Part shown: positions 1-7,393 of the stretch, in pieces
Layout of the letters: every line of letters begins with the position of its first letter
Position numbering within the stretch: the first letter of the stretch is position 1
Assembly: GCA_000436115.1 (NCBI GenBank)
Contig: FR894541.1
Location: forward strand, 1-25,171
Source: Firmicutes bacterium CAG:534
GTDB taxonomy: Bacteria; Bacillota; Clostridia; Lachnospirales; Lachnospiraceae
Direction: 5' to 3'
Length of the DNA stretch: 25,171 nt
The notes under the pieces: generated by a model
What the model was told of the DNA's origin: nothing
Databases searched by the model: none
Seen by the model: only the letters and a program-made list of their open reading frames with translations
Translations under genes and position numbers: made by a program

Positions 1-23
1 TGGTTCGATTCCGGTTCTGGGCA
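1..23 (+). tRNA. tRNA gene, 3' end only (isotype unresolved)
   Basis: The window opens inside a tRNA. A T-loop (TTCGATT, 4-10) is followed by the 3' side of the T-stem (CCGGT), seven bases of 3' acceptor strand (TCTGGGC) and a discriminator A at 23. The visible TGG at 1-3 pairs with CCG of the T-stem. CCA is not encoded. A run of seven T (25-32 region) follows at once and may help terminate transcription. The predicted 5' acceptor strand is GCCCAGA, as in some clostridial tRNA-Phe genes, but the anticodon lies outside the window, so the isotype cannot be set. Confidence 0.8.
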
Positions 24-41
24 TCTTTTTTTACCATCTTA

Positions 42-74
42 AATGTAAACCCATAATAAGATAAGGTTGACAAT
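42..74 (+). promoter_or_regulatory. BirA-type biotin operator upstream of bioY
   Basis: Two 10-base half-sites form an imperfect inverted repeat: AATGTAAACC (42-51) and GGTTGACAAT (65-74). They match each other at 8 of 10 positions after reverse-complementing. The core AAC...GTT spacing is 15 bases, the geometry known for Gram-positive BirA operators (TGTWAAC-N14-16-GTTWACA). The right half-site contains the complete -35 hexamer, so bound BirA-biotinyl-AMP would block RNA polymerase. The position directly before bioY supports the call. Confidence 0.85.
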
Positions 75-95
75 AGGAAGCCTATGAGATAAAAT
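67..95 (+). promoter_or_regulatory. sigma-A promoter of bioY
   Basis: A perfect -35 TTGACA (67-72) and a -10 TAAAAT (90-95) are separated by exactly 17 bases. The start point would fall near 102, giving a leader of about 80 nt before the bioY ATG at 185. The -35 lies inside the right arm of the BirA operator, so repression by promoter occlusion is expected. Confidence 0.85.
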
Positions 96-184
96 GACGA
101 AGGAAAGAGACAAAGAGTTATCTTTCCAAAAGAATAACAAAAGCAAATATCATAATAAGGACATCAGAGAAAGGACTTACCTCA

Positions 185-730
185 ATGAAAAACAAATCTG
201 TAAAATCCCTGACACTTATAGCACTTATGGCGGCGGTTATCTGTATTTTAGGGCCTTTTACCATTACCATTCCGATCTCGCCGGTTCCGATTGCATTTGC
301 AAATCTGGCAATTTATTTTACCGTGATGCTTCTGGGGTGGAAGAAGGGTACCATAAGTTGTTTGATTTATCTGTTGATCGGTCTTGTGGGAGTTCCAGTT
401 TTTTCCGCATTTTCCGGTGGGCCGGCCAAGTTTTTTGGACCTACGGGAGGGTATCTGATCGGTTATATTTTTCTGGCTTTGATTGGAGGCTATTTTGTTG
501 AAAAGTTTACCGGAAAGCTGGCAATGTATTTTGTGGGAATGGTTCTGGGAACGATTGTCCTGTATGCTTTTGGAACTGCATGGCTGGCATTCCAGACGGG
601 CATGACATTTGGTGCGGCGCTTATGGCAGGCGTTATTCCTTACATACCTGGTGACCTTGTGAAGATTATCCTTGCGGTTCTGGTAGGAAATGAGGTTCGC
701 AAGCGCCTGATGGCAGCAAATTTGGTATAA
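185..730 (+). CDS. bioY: BioY biotin transporter, ECF S component
   Basis: BioY is the membrane S component that binds biotin and works with a shared energy-coupling-factor module (EcfA1/A2/T), which is not encoded here. The protein has 181 residues, normal for the family, and is almost entirely hydrophobic with about six membrane segments. Diagnostic motifs are visible: PFTITIPISPVPIAFANL near 24-41, GVPVFSAFSGG near 69-79, FFGPTGGYLIGY near 83-94 and PYIPGDLVK near 152-160. The ATG at 185 follows AGAAAGGA (170-177). The gene stands alone, preceded by a BirA operator and promoter and followed by a terminator. This points to a biotin-repressed monocistronic uptake gene, typical of a biotin-scavenging anaerobe. 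Confidence 0.95.
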   Translation: MKNKSVKSLTLIALMAAVICILGPFTITIPISPVPIAFANLAIYFTVMLLGWKKGTISCLIYLLIGLVGVPVFSAFSGGPAKFFGPTGGYLIGYIFLALIGGYFVEKFTGKLAMYFVGMVLGTIVLYAFGTAWLAFQTGMTFGAALMAGVIPYIPGDLVKIILAVLVGNEVRKRLMAANLV

Positions 731-774
731 ATAACAAAATAAGATAAGCAAAAGAGAAGGATCGTTACACTTTG

Positions 775-805
775 AAAGAAGGGTATCGGCCTTCTTTTTT
801 CTTTT
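775..805 (+). terminator. Rho-independent terminator of bioY
   Basis: An 8-bp stem, AAAGAAGG (775-782) with CCTTCTTT (790-797), encloses a 7-base loop and runs into a T-rich tract (795-805). It lies 45 bases after the bioY stop and separates bioY from the next operon. Confidence 0.8.
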
Positions 806-919
806 ACAGGAGATTTCAGACTGCAGATTTCTCAGGGAAGGCTGAAATGCAGCTTTTATCCTTACCATGCTATAAAATTTATGTTAAAAATTCATGGTTT
901 TTGGGGTGAAGTGATGTAT

Positions 920-950
920 TTGAAACGTTATCTATGGTAAAATATATAAT
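920..950 (+). promoter_or_regulatory. probable promoter of the HD-pyk-holB-rsmI operon
   Basis: TTGAAA (920-925) is followed after 17 bases by TATATA (943-948), with TATAAT (945-950) in an alternative register. An extended -10-like TGGTAAAAT (935-943) overlaps. Another extended -10-like sequence, TGCTATAAA, lies upstream at 868-876. The promoter covers the ATG at 934, which argues that translation begins further downstream. Confidence 0.5.
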
Positions 951-996
951 TGTGAGTTTAAATGTATCTGCAAGAAGGAAAAAGAGGACTGAAAAC

Positions 997-1545
997 TTGA
1001 AGGACAAATACGCCGCAAAGCTTGAAAAATTAAGAAAACGACATGAGCAGAAGAGGGAATTTTATCGTTTATTGAAGGAACATGCTTCTGATATCCTGTC
1101 ATCATCAAATTTTAAAAGTACCAGGAATTATATCCAGCATGGTTCTATCCCTGTCTACAATCACTGTATGGACGTAGCGGGGAAGAGTATTGCTCTGAGC
1201 AGATTTCTGGGAGCCGGATGTAATGAAAGGGATCTGATCAGGGGAGCGCTTCTGCACGATTATTTTCTCTATGACTGGCATGATAAGGCAAGAAGTAATT
1301 TCCAGAGGCTGCATGGCTTTTATCATCCGGGGATCGCGCTTCGCAATGCAGATAAAGAATATACTCTTTCTAAAAGAGAAAGGGATATTATTAAAAAACA
1401 TATGTGGCCCTTGACCGTAGTGCCGCCCAGGTGCAGGGAAGCCTGGATCGTCACTGCCGCCGATAAGTACTGTTCCCTGATCGAGACCCTGAGACTTCGG
1501 AGGATGGCTCACAGACCGGTAAAGCGGGCAGGTGCAAAGGCATGA
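997..1545 (+). CDS. HD-domain protein (putative phosphohydrolase)
   Basis: A 182-residue cytoplasmic protein of the HD superfamily of metal-dependent phosphohydrolases. The ligand set is visible: His56 (VYNH), the His87-Asp88 doublet (LLHDYFLYDW), His135 (KKHMWP) and Asp156 (TAADKY). The N-terminal 30 residues are strongly basic and helical. The reading frame is open from an ATG at 934, but that codon lies inside the probable promoter. TTG at 997 has an AGAGG about nine bases upstream and is preferred. The 3' end overlaps the next gene by 4 bp (ATGA), so the two are probably translationally coupled. The substrate is unknown; a nucleotide or signalling-nucleotide phosphohydrolase is possible but not shown. 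Confidence 0.8.
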   Translation: MKDKYAAKLEKLRKRHEQKREFYRLLKEHASDILSSSNFKSTRNYIQHGSIPVYNHCMDVAGKSIALSRFLGAGCNERDLIRGALLHDYFLYDWHDKARSNFQRLHGFYHPGIALRNADKEYTLSKRERDIIKKHMWPLTVVPPRCREAWIVTAADKYCSLIETLRLRRMAHRPVKRAGAKA

Positions 1546-2933
1546 AAGGGATTTATGACCGTTTGAAAGCCTACGGGAAAAGTGATTTTTATCCTTTTCA
1601 TATGCCGGGACATAAGAGAAATTTTAAGTGCGGACCGCTTTCGGAGCTTTACCGGTTGGACATTACGGAGATAGACGGGTTTGACGATCTGCATCATCCT
1701 GTATCGATCATAAAGGAGGCTCAGGAGCGGGCGGCCCGGCTTTATCATTCGGAACACACATATTTTTTGATCGATGGCAGTACGGCAGGGATTTTAACCG
1801 CTATCTCAGCGGCTTCCGGTAGAGGAAGGAAACTGATCCTTGCAAGAAATTGCCATAAGGCCGTGTACCATGCGGCTTTTTTAAATCATCTGGAGCTTTG
1901 CTATGTATATCCGGAGCTGCTAAAAGGCCATGGAATTGCCGGGGAGATCAGGGCGCAGGACATAGAAAACCAGATAAAAGCAGTTTTATCTGAGGAAGAA
2001 GGAAAAGAGCCGAAGGAGCTGATCTGTGGAGTTGTGATCACCTCGCCAACCTATGACGGCATCAGTTCAGATGTGCAGGAAATTGCTGACATGGTTCATA
2101 GGTATGATCTGCCCTTGATCGTGGATCAGGCTCACGGAGCCCATTTTGGGTTTCATCCTGCATTTCCCGAAAATGCCGTGGCGCAGGGCGCAGATGCGGT
2201 GATCCACAGTGTACACAAGACCCTGCCGGCGCCTACGCAGACCGCGCTTCTGCATATAAACGGGGATCTGATTGGTAGGAATGAGGTTGAAAAATACCTG
2301 CATATTTATCAAAGCAGCAGCCCGTCCTATGTGCTGATGGCAGGCATAGATGAGAGCATTGCTTTTGTAAAAAAGAGGGGATACGAGGGGCTGGATAAGG
2401 TTGTCAAATTCAGGAGAAAGCTGGAGGACACAGCCGCAGCGCTTAAAAATCTTAAGCTCTGTCCCGGCACAGAACCGGGAAAGGCTCTGATCTATGATCA
2501 AAGCGGCAGAATGTCAGGGCAGGAGCTCATGGAACGGCTGGAGAAGAAATATCATCTTCAGATGGAAATGGCAAGCGGAGCCTATGTGACGGCGATCTTA
2601 ACCATGGCAGATCAAAAAGCCGGCATAAGGCGCCTTAGGAAAGCTCTTTGTGAACTGGATCAATTTATTGAGAAGCTTCCATTCAGGGAAAGAACACAAG
2701 AAGTTATTTTCAGAGCACAGAAGAGGCTGCCCATGTGGCAGGCCTATGAAGCGGCCTATGATGAGGTGGACATTTATTCTGCTACGGGCAGAATTGCAGC
2801 GGAATTTGTAGGCTTGTATCCTCCGGGGATCCCCCTCCTTGTTCCGGGGGAGGTCATTCCGAAGGAAATTCTGGATATGAAATCTATTGTTAAAAAATAT
2901 GAGAAAATGAAAGTGGTAACCCCACAGAAATGA
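1542..2933 (+). CDS. Orn/Lys/Arg decarboxylase-like PLP enzyme (YaaO/SpeA type)
   Basis: Fold-type I PLP enzyme of 463 residues, matching the short Gram-positive branch of basic amino acid decarboxylases (Bacillus SpeA/YaaO about 480) rather than the 700-residue E. coli forms. Seen in order: PFHMPGHKRN (18-27), DITEIDGFDDLHHP (40-53), GSTAGILTAI (79-88), the Asp-containing LIVDQAHGAHFG (Asp195, His198) and the PLP-lysine motif HSVHKTLPAPTQT (Lys226). The C-terminal domain carries YPPGIPLLVPGE. It probably decarboxylates arginine, lysine or ornithine for polyamine supply; the substrate cannot be told from motifs. Its place before the yaaR-holB-ricT block matches yaaO in Bacillus. Start codon overlaps the HD gene stop. 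Confidence 0.9.
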   Translation: MKGIYDRLKAYGKSDFYPFHMPGHKRNFKCGPLSELYRLDITEIDGFDDLHHPVSIIKEAQERAARLYHSEHTYFLIDGSTAGILTAISAASGRGRKLILARNCHKAVYHAAFLNHLELCYVYPELLKGHGIAGEIRAQDIENQIKAVLSEEEGKEPKELICGVVITSPTYDGISSDVQEIADMVHRYDLPLIVDQAHGAHFGFHPAFPENAVAQGADAVIHSVHKTLPAPTQTALLHINGDLIGRNEVEKYLHIYQSSSPSYVLMAGIDESIAFVKKRGYEGLDKVVKFRRKLEDTAAALKNLKLCPGTEPGKALIYDQSGRMSGQELMERLEKKYHLQMEMASGAYVTAILTMADQKAGIRRLRKALCELDQFIEKLPFRERTQEVIFRAQKRLPMWQAYEAAYDEVDIYSATGRIAAEFVGLYPPGIPLLVPGEVIPKEILDMKSIVKKYEKMKVVTPQK

Positions 2934-2940
2934 GGAGAAA

Positions 2941-4353
2941 ATGAGAAAAACAAAGATTATCTGTACGATTGGACCGGCAAGTGAAAGTGAGGAGAAGCTG
3001 CGGGAATTAATGATCGCAGGAATGAATGTAGCCAGATTTAATTTCTCACACGGAAGCCATGAGGAGCATAAGAAGAAATTTGATCGTGTGATCAAGATCA
3101 GCAATGAGCTGGGAATACCGGTAGCAACCCTTCTTGATACCAAGGGACCGGAGATCAGACTGAAGGACATAGAAGGCGGAAAAACAGAGCTTGTCGCCGG
3201 ACAGAAGTTTATTCTCACCACAGAGGATATCCTCGGAAATAATGAAAAGGTCAGCATCACATATAAGAACCTGAAGAATGATATTTCTGCGGGAACCACT
3301 ATTCTGATCGACGATGGTTTGATCGAAATGGTGGTGGATTCCATTGAAGAGACCGATATTATATGTACAGTGGTCAACGGAGGGCCGATTTCCAATCATA
3401 AAGGTGTTAATGTACCCGGTGCAGTGCTGTCCATGCCCTATATCAGCGAAGTAGACAGAAGTGATATTATGTTTGGCTGTGATATGGGATTTGACTTTAT
3501 TGCCGCTTCCTTTGTAAGATGTAAAGAAGACATTCTGGAAGTGCGTAAGATCCTGGATGAGCATAACAGCCACATGAAGATCATTGCTAAAATTGAAAAC
3601 ATGCAGGGAATTGAAAACCTGGAGGACATTCTGACTGTATCAGACGGAATTATGGTTGCAAGAGGAGACATGGGAGTGGAAATTCCTATGGAAGAGGTTC
3701 CCGTAGTACAGAAAAGAATGATTAAAATGGCAGAAGCACAGGGAAAGCACGTTGTGACTGCAACCCAGATGCTGGACTCCATGATCAAAAATCCAAGACC
3801 TACCAGAGCCGAGGTTGCGGATGTGGCAAACGCAATTTATGATGGAACAACTGCGATCATGCTTTCCGGGGAAAGCGCCGCAGGCCTTTATCCGGTAGAG
3901 GCGGTAAAGACCATGTCTCAGATTGCAGAAAGAGCAGAGCAGGATATTGATTATAACAGCAGAATGAAAAGGCGCGAGCATATTGACAGCTTTGATGTGA
4001 CCACGGCGATCTCTCATGCAACCTGTACCACCGCAATGGATCTGAAGGTGGCAGCAATCATTACCGTTACTATTTCCGGCTTTACGGCGGGAATGATCTC
4101 ACGATATAAGCCAAACTGCCCCATCATTGCCTGCAGCGTAAGTCCAAGGATCTGCCGTCAGCTCAGTCTTTCCTGGGGAGTGACGCCTATTTGGATCGCA
4201 AGGGAAAGCACTGCTGAGGATCTGTTTGATGAAGCGGTTCGTGCCGCTGAAGAGGCAGGATATATTAAAAAAGGAGATAAGGTTGTTCTTACAGCGGGAG
4301 TTCCGCTGGGAGTATCCGGAAGAACCAACATGCTTCGTGTTGTTGAGGTTTAA
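2941..4353 (+). CDS. pyk: pyruvate kinase
   Basis: Catalyses the last glycolytic step, PEP + ADP to pyruvate + ATP. The 470 residues give the classic A/B/C-domain enzyme without the extra C-terminal PEP-utilizer-like domain found in some Bacillus enzymes. Motifs: KIICTIGPAS (5-14), MNVARFNFSHG (28-38; Arg32, Asn34, Ser36), LLDTKGPEIR (64-73), the signature IIAKIEN with Lys217 and Glu219, MVARGDMGVEIP near 238-249 and TATQMLDSM near 273-281 (Thr275 region). The start has an ideal GAGGAG directly after the upstream stop (7-bp gap), so it appears cotranscribed with the decarboxylase-like gene. Finding pyk inside a replication and translation operon is uncommon. Confidence 0.97.
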   Translation: MRKTKIICTIGPASESEEKLRELMIAGMNVARFNFSHGSHEEHKKKFDRVIKISNELGIPVATLLDTKGPEIRLKDIEGGKTELVAGQKFILTTEDILGNNEKVSITYKNLKNDISAGTTILIDDGLIEMVVDSIEETDIICTVVNGGPISNHKGVNVPGAVLSMPYISEVDRSDIMFGCDMGFDFIAASFVRCKEDILEVRKILDEHNSHMKIIAKIENMQGIENLEDILTVSDGIMVARGDMGVEIPMEEVPVVQKRMIKMAEAQGKHVVTATQMLDSMIKNPRPTRAEVADVANAIYDGTTAIMLSGESAAGLYPVEAVKTMSQIAERAEQDIDYNSRMKRREHIDSFDVTTAISHATCTTAMDLKVAAIITVTISGFTAGMISRYKPNCPIIACSVSPRICRQLSLSWGVTPIWIARESTAEDLFDEAVRAAEEAGYIKKGDKVVLTAGVPLGVSGRTNMLRVVEV

Positions 4354-4358
4354 TTTAT

Positions 4359-4946
4359 ATGGGAAAAATGGTATACTTAATGGGGAAGAGCTCTACGGGG
4401 AAGGATACGGTTTACAGTAGGCTTCTGCAGTGGCAGGAGGGCCGCCTTCAAAGGGTTGTTCCCTATACCACACGCCCTATTCGTCTTGGGGAAGAAGAAG
4501 GAAAAGAATACCACTTTACGGATGACGAAGGATATGAGAAGCTAAATGCACAGGGAAAGGTTATTGAATCCAGAGCCTATCAGACCTATTACGGGGTGTG
4601 GAGATATTTTACGGTTGATGATGGTCAGATCGACCTGCAAAGGAATTGTTACCTGATGATCGGAACTTTGGAATCCTTTTTGAAGATGTCGGCGTATTAT
4701 GGAAGGGAACAGATGCTTCCCATCCTTTTGGAGGTAGATGACGGCGTCAGATTACAGAGAGCGCTGGATCGGGAAAAAAGGCAGGATCATCCGGGGTATG
4801 AGGAGATGTGCCGCAGGTATCTGGCAGATGCAAGGGATTTTTCTGAGGAAAAAATAGCAGAAGCAGGGATTGAGCACAGATTTTGCAATACAGAGCTTAC
4901 AAAGTGTGTGGAAGAGATCAAGGAATATATCTTACATAATGTTTGA
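4359..4946 (+). CDS. guanylate kinase-like protein in the tmk position
   Basis: P-loop nucleotide kinase of the guanylate kinase family, 195 residues. The Walker A is GKSSTGKDT (9-17), with Lys-Asp where canonical Gmk has Lys-Ser/Thr. The GMP-binding region resembles Gmk: YTTRPIRLGEEEGKEYHF (about 36-53), an IESRAY acidic segment and YYGV. Canonical gmk usually sits beside rpoZ, so this is probably a paralogue. In Bacillus this slot, before yaaR-holB, holds thymidylate kinase, but the TTRPxRxGE element marks this as Gmk-like and not Tmk. It may phosphorylate GMP/dGMP or another nucleotide; activity is unproven given the unusual P-loop. It starts 5 bp after pyk; GAGG in the pyk tail serves as RBS. 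Confidence 0.8.
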   Translation: MGKMVYLMGKSSTGKDTVYSRLLQWQEGRLQRVVPYTTRPIRLGEEEGKEYHFTDDEGYEKLNAQGKVIESRAYQTYYGVWRYFTVDDGQIDLQRNCYLMIGTLESFLKMSAYYGREQMLPILLEVDDGVRLQRALDREKRQDHPGYEEMCRRYLADARDFSEEKIAEAGIEHRFCNTELTKCVEEIKEYILHNV

Positions 4947-4961
4947 TGGGAGGTGACCGGC

Positions 4962-5402
4962 ATGGATCTAAAGGTAAACCAGGCAATGCCTGTATCACAA
5001 ACAGAAGCGGCTGCGCCCGTGCGGGAGGCAGATGGAAACTTTAAATTTACGCTGGTCAGCCATATTGAAGAACAGGAGCTTCAGGCCAGGCTTGGCACAC
5101 TGATGGAAGAGATTACCATGCAGGGGGATAAGCTGGCAAAAAAGAGAGACATCAGAGATATGAAGAAGTACAGGGGGCTGATCAAGGATTTTATGAATGA
5201 GATCATAAGCCGCTCCCACTCCTTCAGCCGTGAAAACTTTCTGGACAGAAAAGGAAGGCACCGGGTTTATGGCATTATCCGTCTGGTAGATGAAAATCTG
5301 GACGAGCTGGCAAAAGAGCTTATGAAGGATGAACAGGATCATTTGGCAATTCTTTCAAAGATCGGAGAGATCAGAGGATTGCTTCTTGATATATTAACCT
5401 GA
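4962..5402 (+). CDS. yaaR: YaaR family protein (DUF327)
   Basis: A 146-residue, highly charged, mostly helical cytoplasmic protein. The family signature is visible in the segment RGLIKDFMNEI followed by RGRHRVYGIIRLVDENLDELAKE-like content (about residues 71-118, here with KGRHRVYGIIRLVDENL). Its function is unknown. The association with tmk/gmk-holB-yaaT is widely conserved in Firmicutes and supports the call. The frame also contains a GTG at 4953, but GGGAGG (4948-4953) overlaps that codon and sits eight bases before the ATG at 4962, so the ATG is chosen. Confidence 0.85.
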   Translation: MDLKVNQAMPVSQTEAAAPVREADGNFKFTLVSHIEEQELQARLGTLMEEITMQGDKLAKKRDIRDMKKYRGLIKDFMNEIISRSHSFSRENFLDRKGRHRVYGIIRLVDENLDELAKELMKDEQDHLAILSKIGEIRGLLLDILT

Positions 5403-5435
5403 CAGGGCTGCGGGTTTGGCAAAAGAGGAGGGAAT

Positions 5436-6428
5436 ATGAGCAGGTTTGCAGATATTGTAGGACAGGAACAGATAAAGGAGCATCTTCAAAATGCTATCCG
5501 GTTAAATAAGGTTTCCCATGCCTATATCATCAGTGGGGAAAGAAGCAGCGGGAAGGAATTTCTGGCCAAAACTTTTTCCATGGCGCTTCAGTGCGAAAAC
5601 AGACAGGATACGGAACCCTGCCAGGAATGCCATTCCTGTAAGCAGGCACTGAGCAAAAATCATCCTGACATCATTTTTCTGACTCATGAAAAGCCAAATA
5701 CCATCAGCGTAGATGACATCAGAACCCAGATCAATGGGGATGTGGCGATCAAGCCATACAGCGGTCCCAAAAAGATTTATATTATCAGCGATGGAGAAAA
5801 AATGACGGTTCAGGCGCAGAATGCACTTTTGAAAACATTGGAGGAGCCGCCTGAGTATGCTGTCATTCTGATATTAACCACAAACGTAGGAGCATTGCTT
5901 CCTACGATCCTCAGCAGGTGTGTGATCCTGAGCATGAAGCCTGCCAGGGACGAACAGGTAAAGAAATACTTAATGCAGAGTATGGAAATTCCCGATTATA
6001 AGGCGGATATCTGTGTTGCCTTTGCAAGAGGAAATGTGGGAAAGGCTAAAATTCTGGCAGGCAGTGAAGAGTTTGACAAGGTAAAGGAAGAAGCGGTTTC
6101 CCTTTTGAAGAGTATAAAGGATATGGAGATCAATGAGGTTGTGTCCGCAATCAAGAGGATCAACGAATATAAGCTTGATGTCAATGATTATCTGGATATT
6201 TTTTCCGTATGGTATCGTGATGTTCTGCTCTTTAAGGCTACACATGATGCAAATCACTTGATTTTCAAAGAGGAAATACAGTATATTAGAAGAGTAGCAG
6301 ATAAAAGTACCTATGAAGGAATTGAAACGATCATAGATGGACTGGATAAGGCAAAGCAAAGGCTGACGGCCAACGTGAATTTTGATCTGACTATGGAGCT
6401 TTTATTGATGACGATCAAAGAGAATTAG
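5436..6428 (+). CDS. holB: DNA polymerase III delta' subunit (clamp loader)
   Basis: The delta' subunit of the clamp loader that opens the beta sliding clamp at primer-template junctions; 330 residues, typical length. Seen: VGQEQIKEHL (8-17), a Walker A-like GERSSGKEF (34-42) with Lys-Glu in place of Lys-Ser/Thr, as expected for a non-ATPase delta', four cysteines for the zinc module (53, 62, 65, 68), QNALLKTLEEPPE near 127-139 and the clamp-loader LSRC motif near 158-161 that supplies an arginine finger. A GAGGAGGG ribosome binding site precedes the ATG. It is followed 17 bp later by ricT, the classical Firmicute neighbour. Confidence 0.95.
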   Translation: MSRFADIVGQEQIKEHLQNAIRLNKVSHAYIISGERSSGKEFLAKTFSMALQCENRQDTEPCQECHSCKQALSKNHPDIIFLTHEKPNTISVDDIRTQINGDVAIKPYSGPKKIYIISDGEKMTVQAQNALLKTLEEPPEYAVILILTTNVGALLPTILSRCVILSMKPARDEQVKKYLMQSMEIPDYKADICVAFARGNVGKAKILAGSEEFDKVKEEAVSLLKSIKDMEINEVVSAIKRINEYKLDVNDYLDIFSVWYRDVLLFKATHDANHLIFKEEIQYIRRVADKSTYEGIETIIDGLDKAKQRLTANVNFDLTMELLLMTIKEN

Positions 6429-6445
6429 AGAGGTTTATAGATTTT

Positions 6446-7357
6446 ATGGTAAAGGTAATAGGTGTACGTTTCAGGACAGCCGGGAAGATTTATTTTTTTG
6501 ATCCCGGAGCCCTTGAGATAAAGCGCGGCGATCATGTGATCGTAGAAACGGCGAGAGGCATTGAGTATGGAACGGTAGTAGGAGATCCGAGAGAAGTAGA
6601 CGAAAAGAAAGTGATCCAGCCTTTAAAGCCGGTTCTGCGCATTGCCACCCAAAGAGATGACGAGCAGGAGGCCGGAAACAAGGAAAAGGAAAAAGAGGCA
6701 TTTAAGATCTGCCTGGAAAAGATCCGCAAGCATGGACTGGAAATGAAGCTGATCGATGCGGAGTATACATTTGATAATAACAAAGTTCTGTTTTATTTTA
6801 CTGCCGATGGAAGGATCGACTTCAGAGAGCTGGTCAAGGATCTGGCGTCTGTATTCCGTACCCGGATCGAACTTCGGCAGATCGGCGTCAGGGATGAGAC
6901 TAAAATACTTGGCGGGATTGGGATCTGTGGAAGACAGCTATGCTGCCACAGTCATTTATCAGAGTTCGTACCGGTTTCCATTAAGATGGCAAAGGAACAA
7001 AATCTTTCCTTAAATCCTACAAAGATCTCAGGGGTATGCGGAAGACTGATGTGTTGCCTGAAGCATGAGGAGGAGACCTATGAGGAACTGAACCGCAGGC
7101 TTCCCGGAGTAGGAGATCATGTGACCACAGAGGACGGCCTTAAGGGAGAAGTGCAGAGCGTTAATGTGCTGCGTCAGCTTGTAAAGGTGATCGTGGATGT
7201 GGGAGATGAAAAGGAAATCCAGGAATACCGGGTAGATCAGCTGCGTTTCAAGAAACGTCATAAGCACAATAAGATGGATGCCAAAGAGGCAGCAGAGCTG
7301 AAGGAGTTAGAAAAGCTGGAAAAGGAAGAAGGAAAATCCAAGCTTGATGATAATTAA
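6446..7357 (+). CDS. ricT: RicT/YaaT, PSP1-domain regulator
   Basis: PSP1 (YaaT) family protein of 303 residues. In Bacillus, YaaT joins YlbF and YmcA in the Fe-S-containing Y-complex that promotes RNase Y-dependent mRNA maturation and affects sporulation, competence and biofilm formation. The N-terminal VKVIGVRF and FDPGALEIKRGDHVIVET are typical. Two repeated cysteine clusters fit Fe-S ligation: GICGRQLCC (Cys161, 166, 167) and GVCGRLMCC (Cys198, 203, 204). The C-terminus, after about 255, is a charged Lys/Glu tail. The RBS is weaker and further from the ATG than elsewhere in the operon. The Y-complex partners are not in the window. Confidence 0.93.
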   Translation: MVKVIGVRFRTAGKIYFFDPGALEIKRGDHVIVETARGIEYGTVVGDPREVDEKKVIQPLKPVLRIATQRDDEQEAGNKEKEKEAFKICLEKIRKHGLEMKLIDAEYTFDNNKVLFYFTADGRIDFRELVKDLASVFRTRIELRQIGVRDETKILGGIGICGRQLCCHSHLSEFVPVSIKMAKEQNLSLNPTKISGVCGRLMCCLKHEEETYEELNRRLPGVGDHVTTEDGLKGEVQSVNVLRQLVKVIVDVGDEKEIQEYRVDQLRFKKRHKHNKMDAKEAAELKELEKLEKEEGKSKLDDN

Positions 7358-7393
7358 AGCCTGCACATCACCTAGAAAGGGACAAAGCCCAAA

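Noticed and set aside
96..184. Riboswitch in the bioY leader
   Set aside because: The leader is short, A-rich and unstructured; the BirA operator already explains regulation.
94..501. 135-codon forward frame covering the bioY leader and start
   Set aside because: It is out of frame with bioY, has no plausible RBS, begins on the -10 element and reads as frameshifted BioY sequence.
813..848. ATTTCAG/CTGAAAT inverted repeat after the bioY terminator
   Set aside because: Only seven pairs with a long 22-base loop and no T-run; too weak to call.
248..868. 206-codon reverse frame opposite bioY
   Set aside because: Low-complexity Lys/Asn/Ser-rich translation crossing the bioY terminator, no RBS; an antisense shadow.
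2598..3395. 265-codon reverse frame opposite the decarboxylase/pyk junction
   Set aside because: It spans two well-supported forward genes and has no family motif or RBS.
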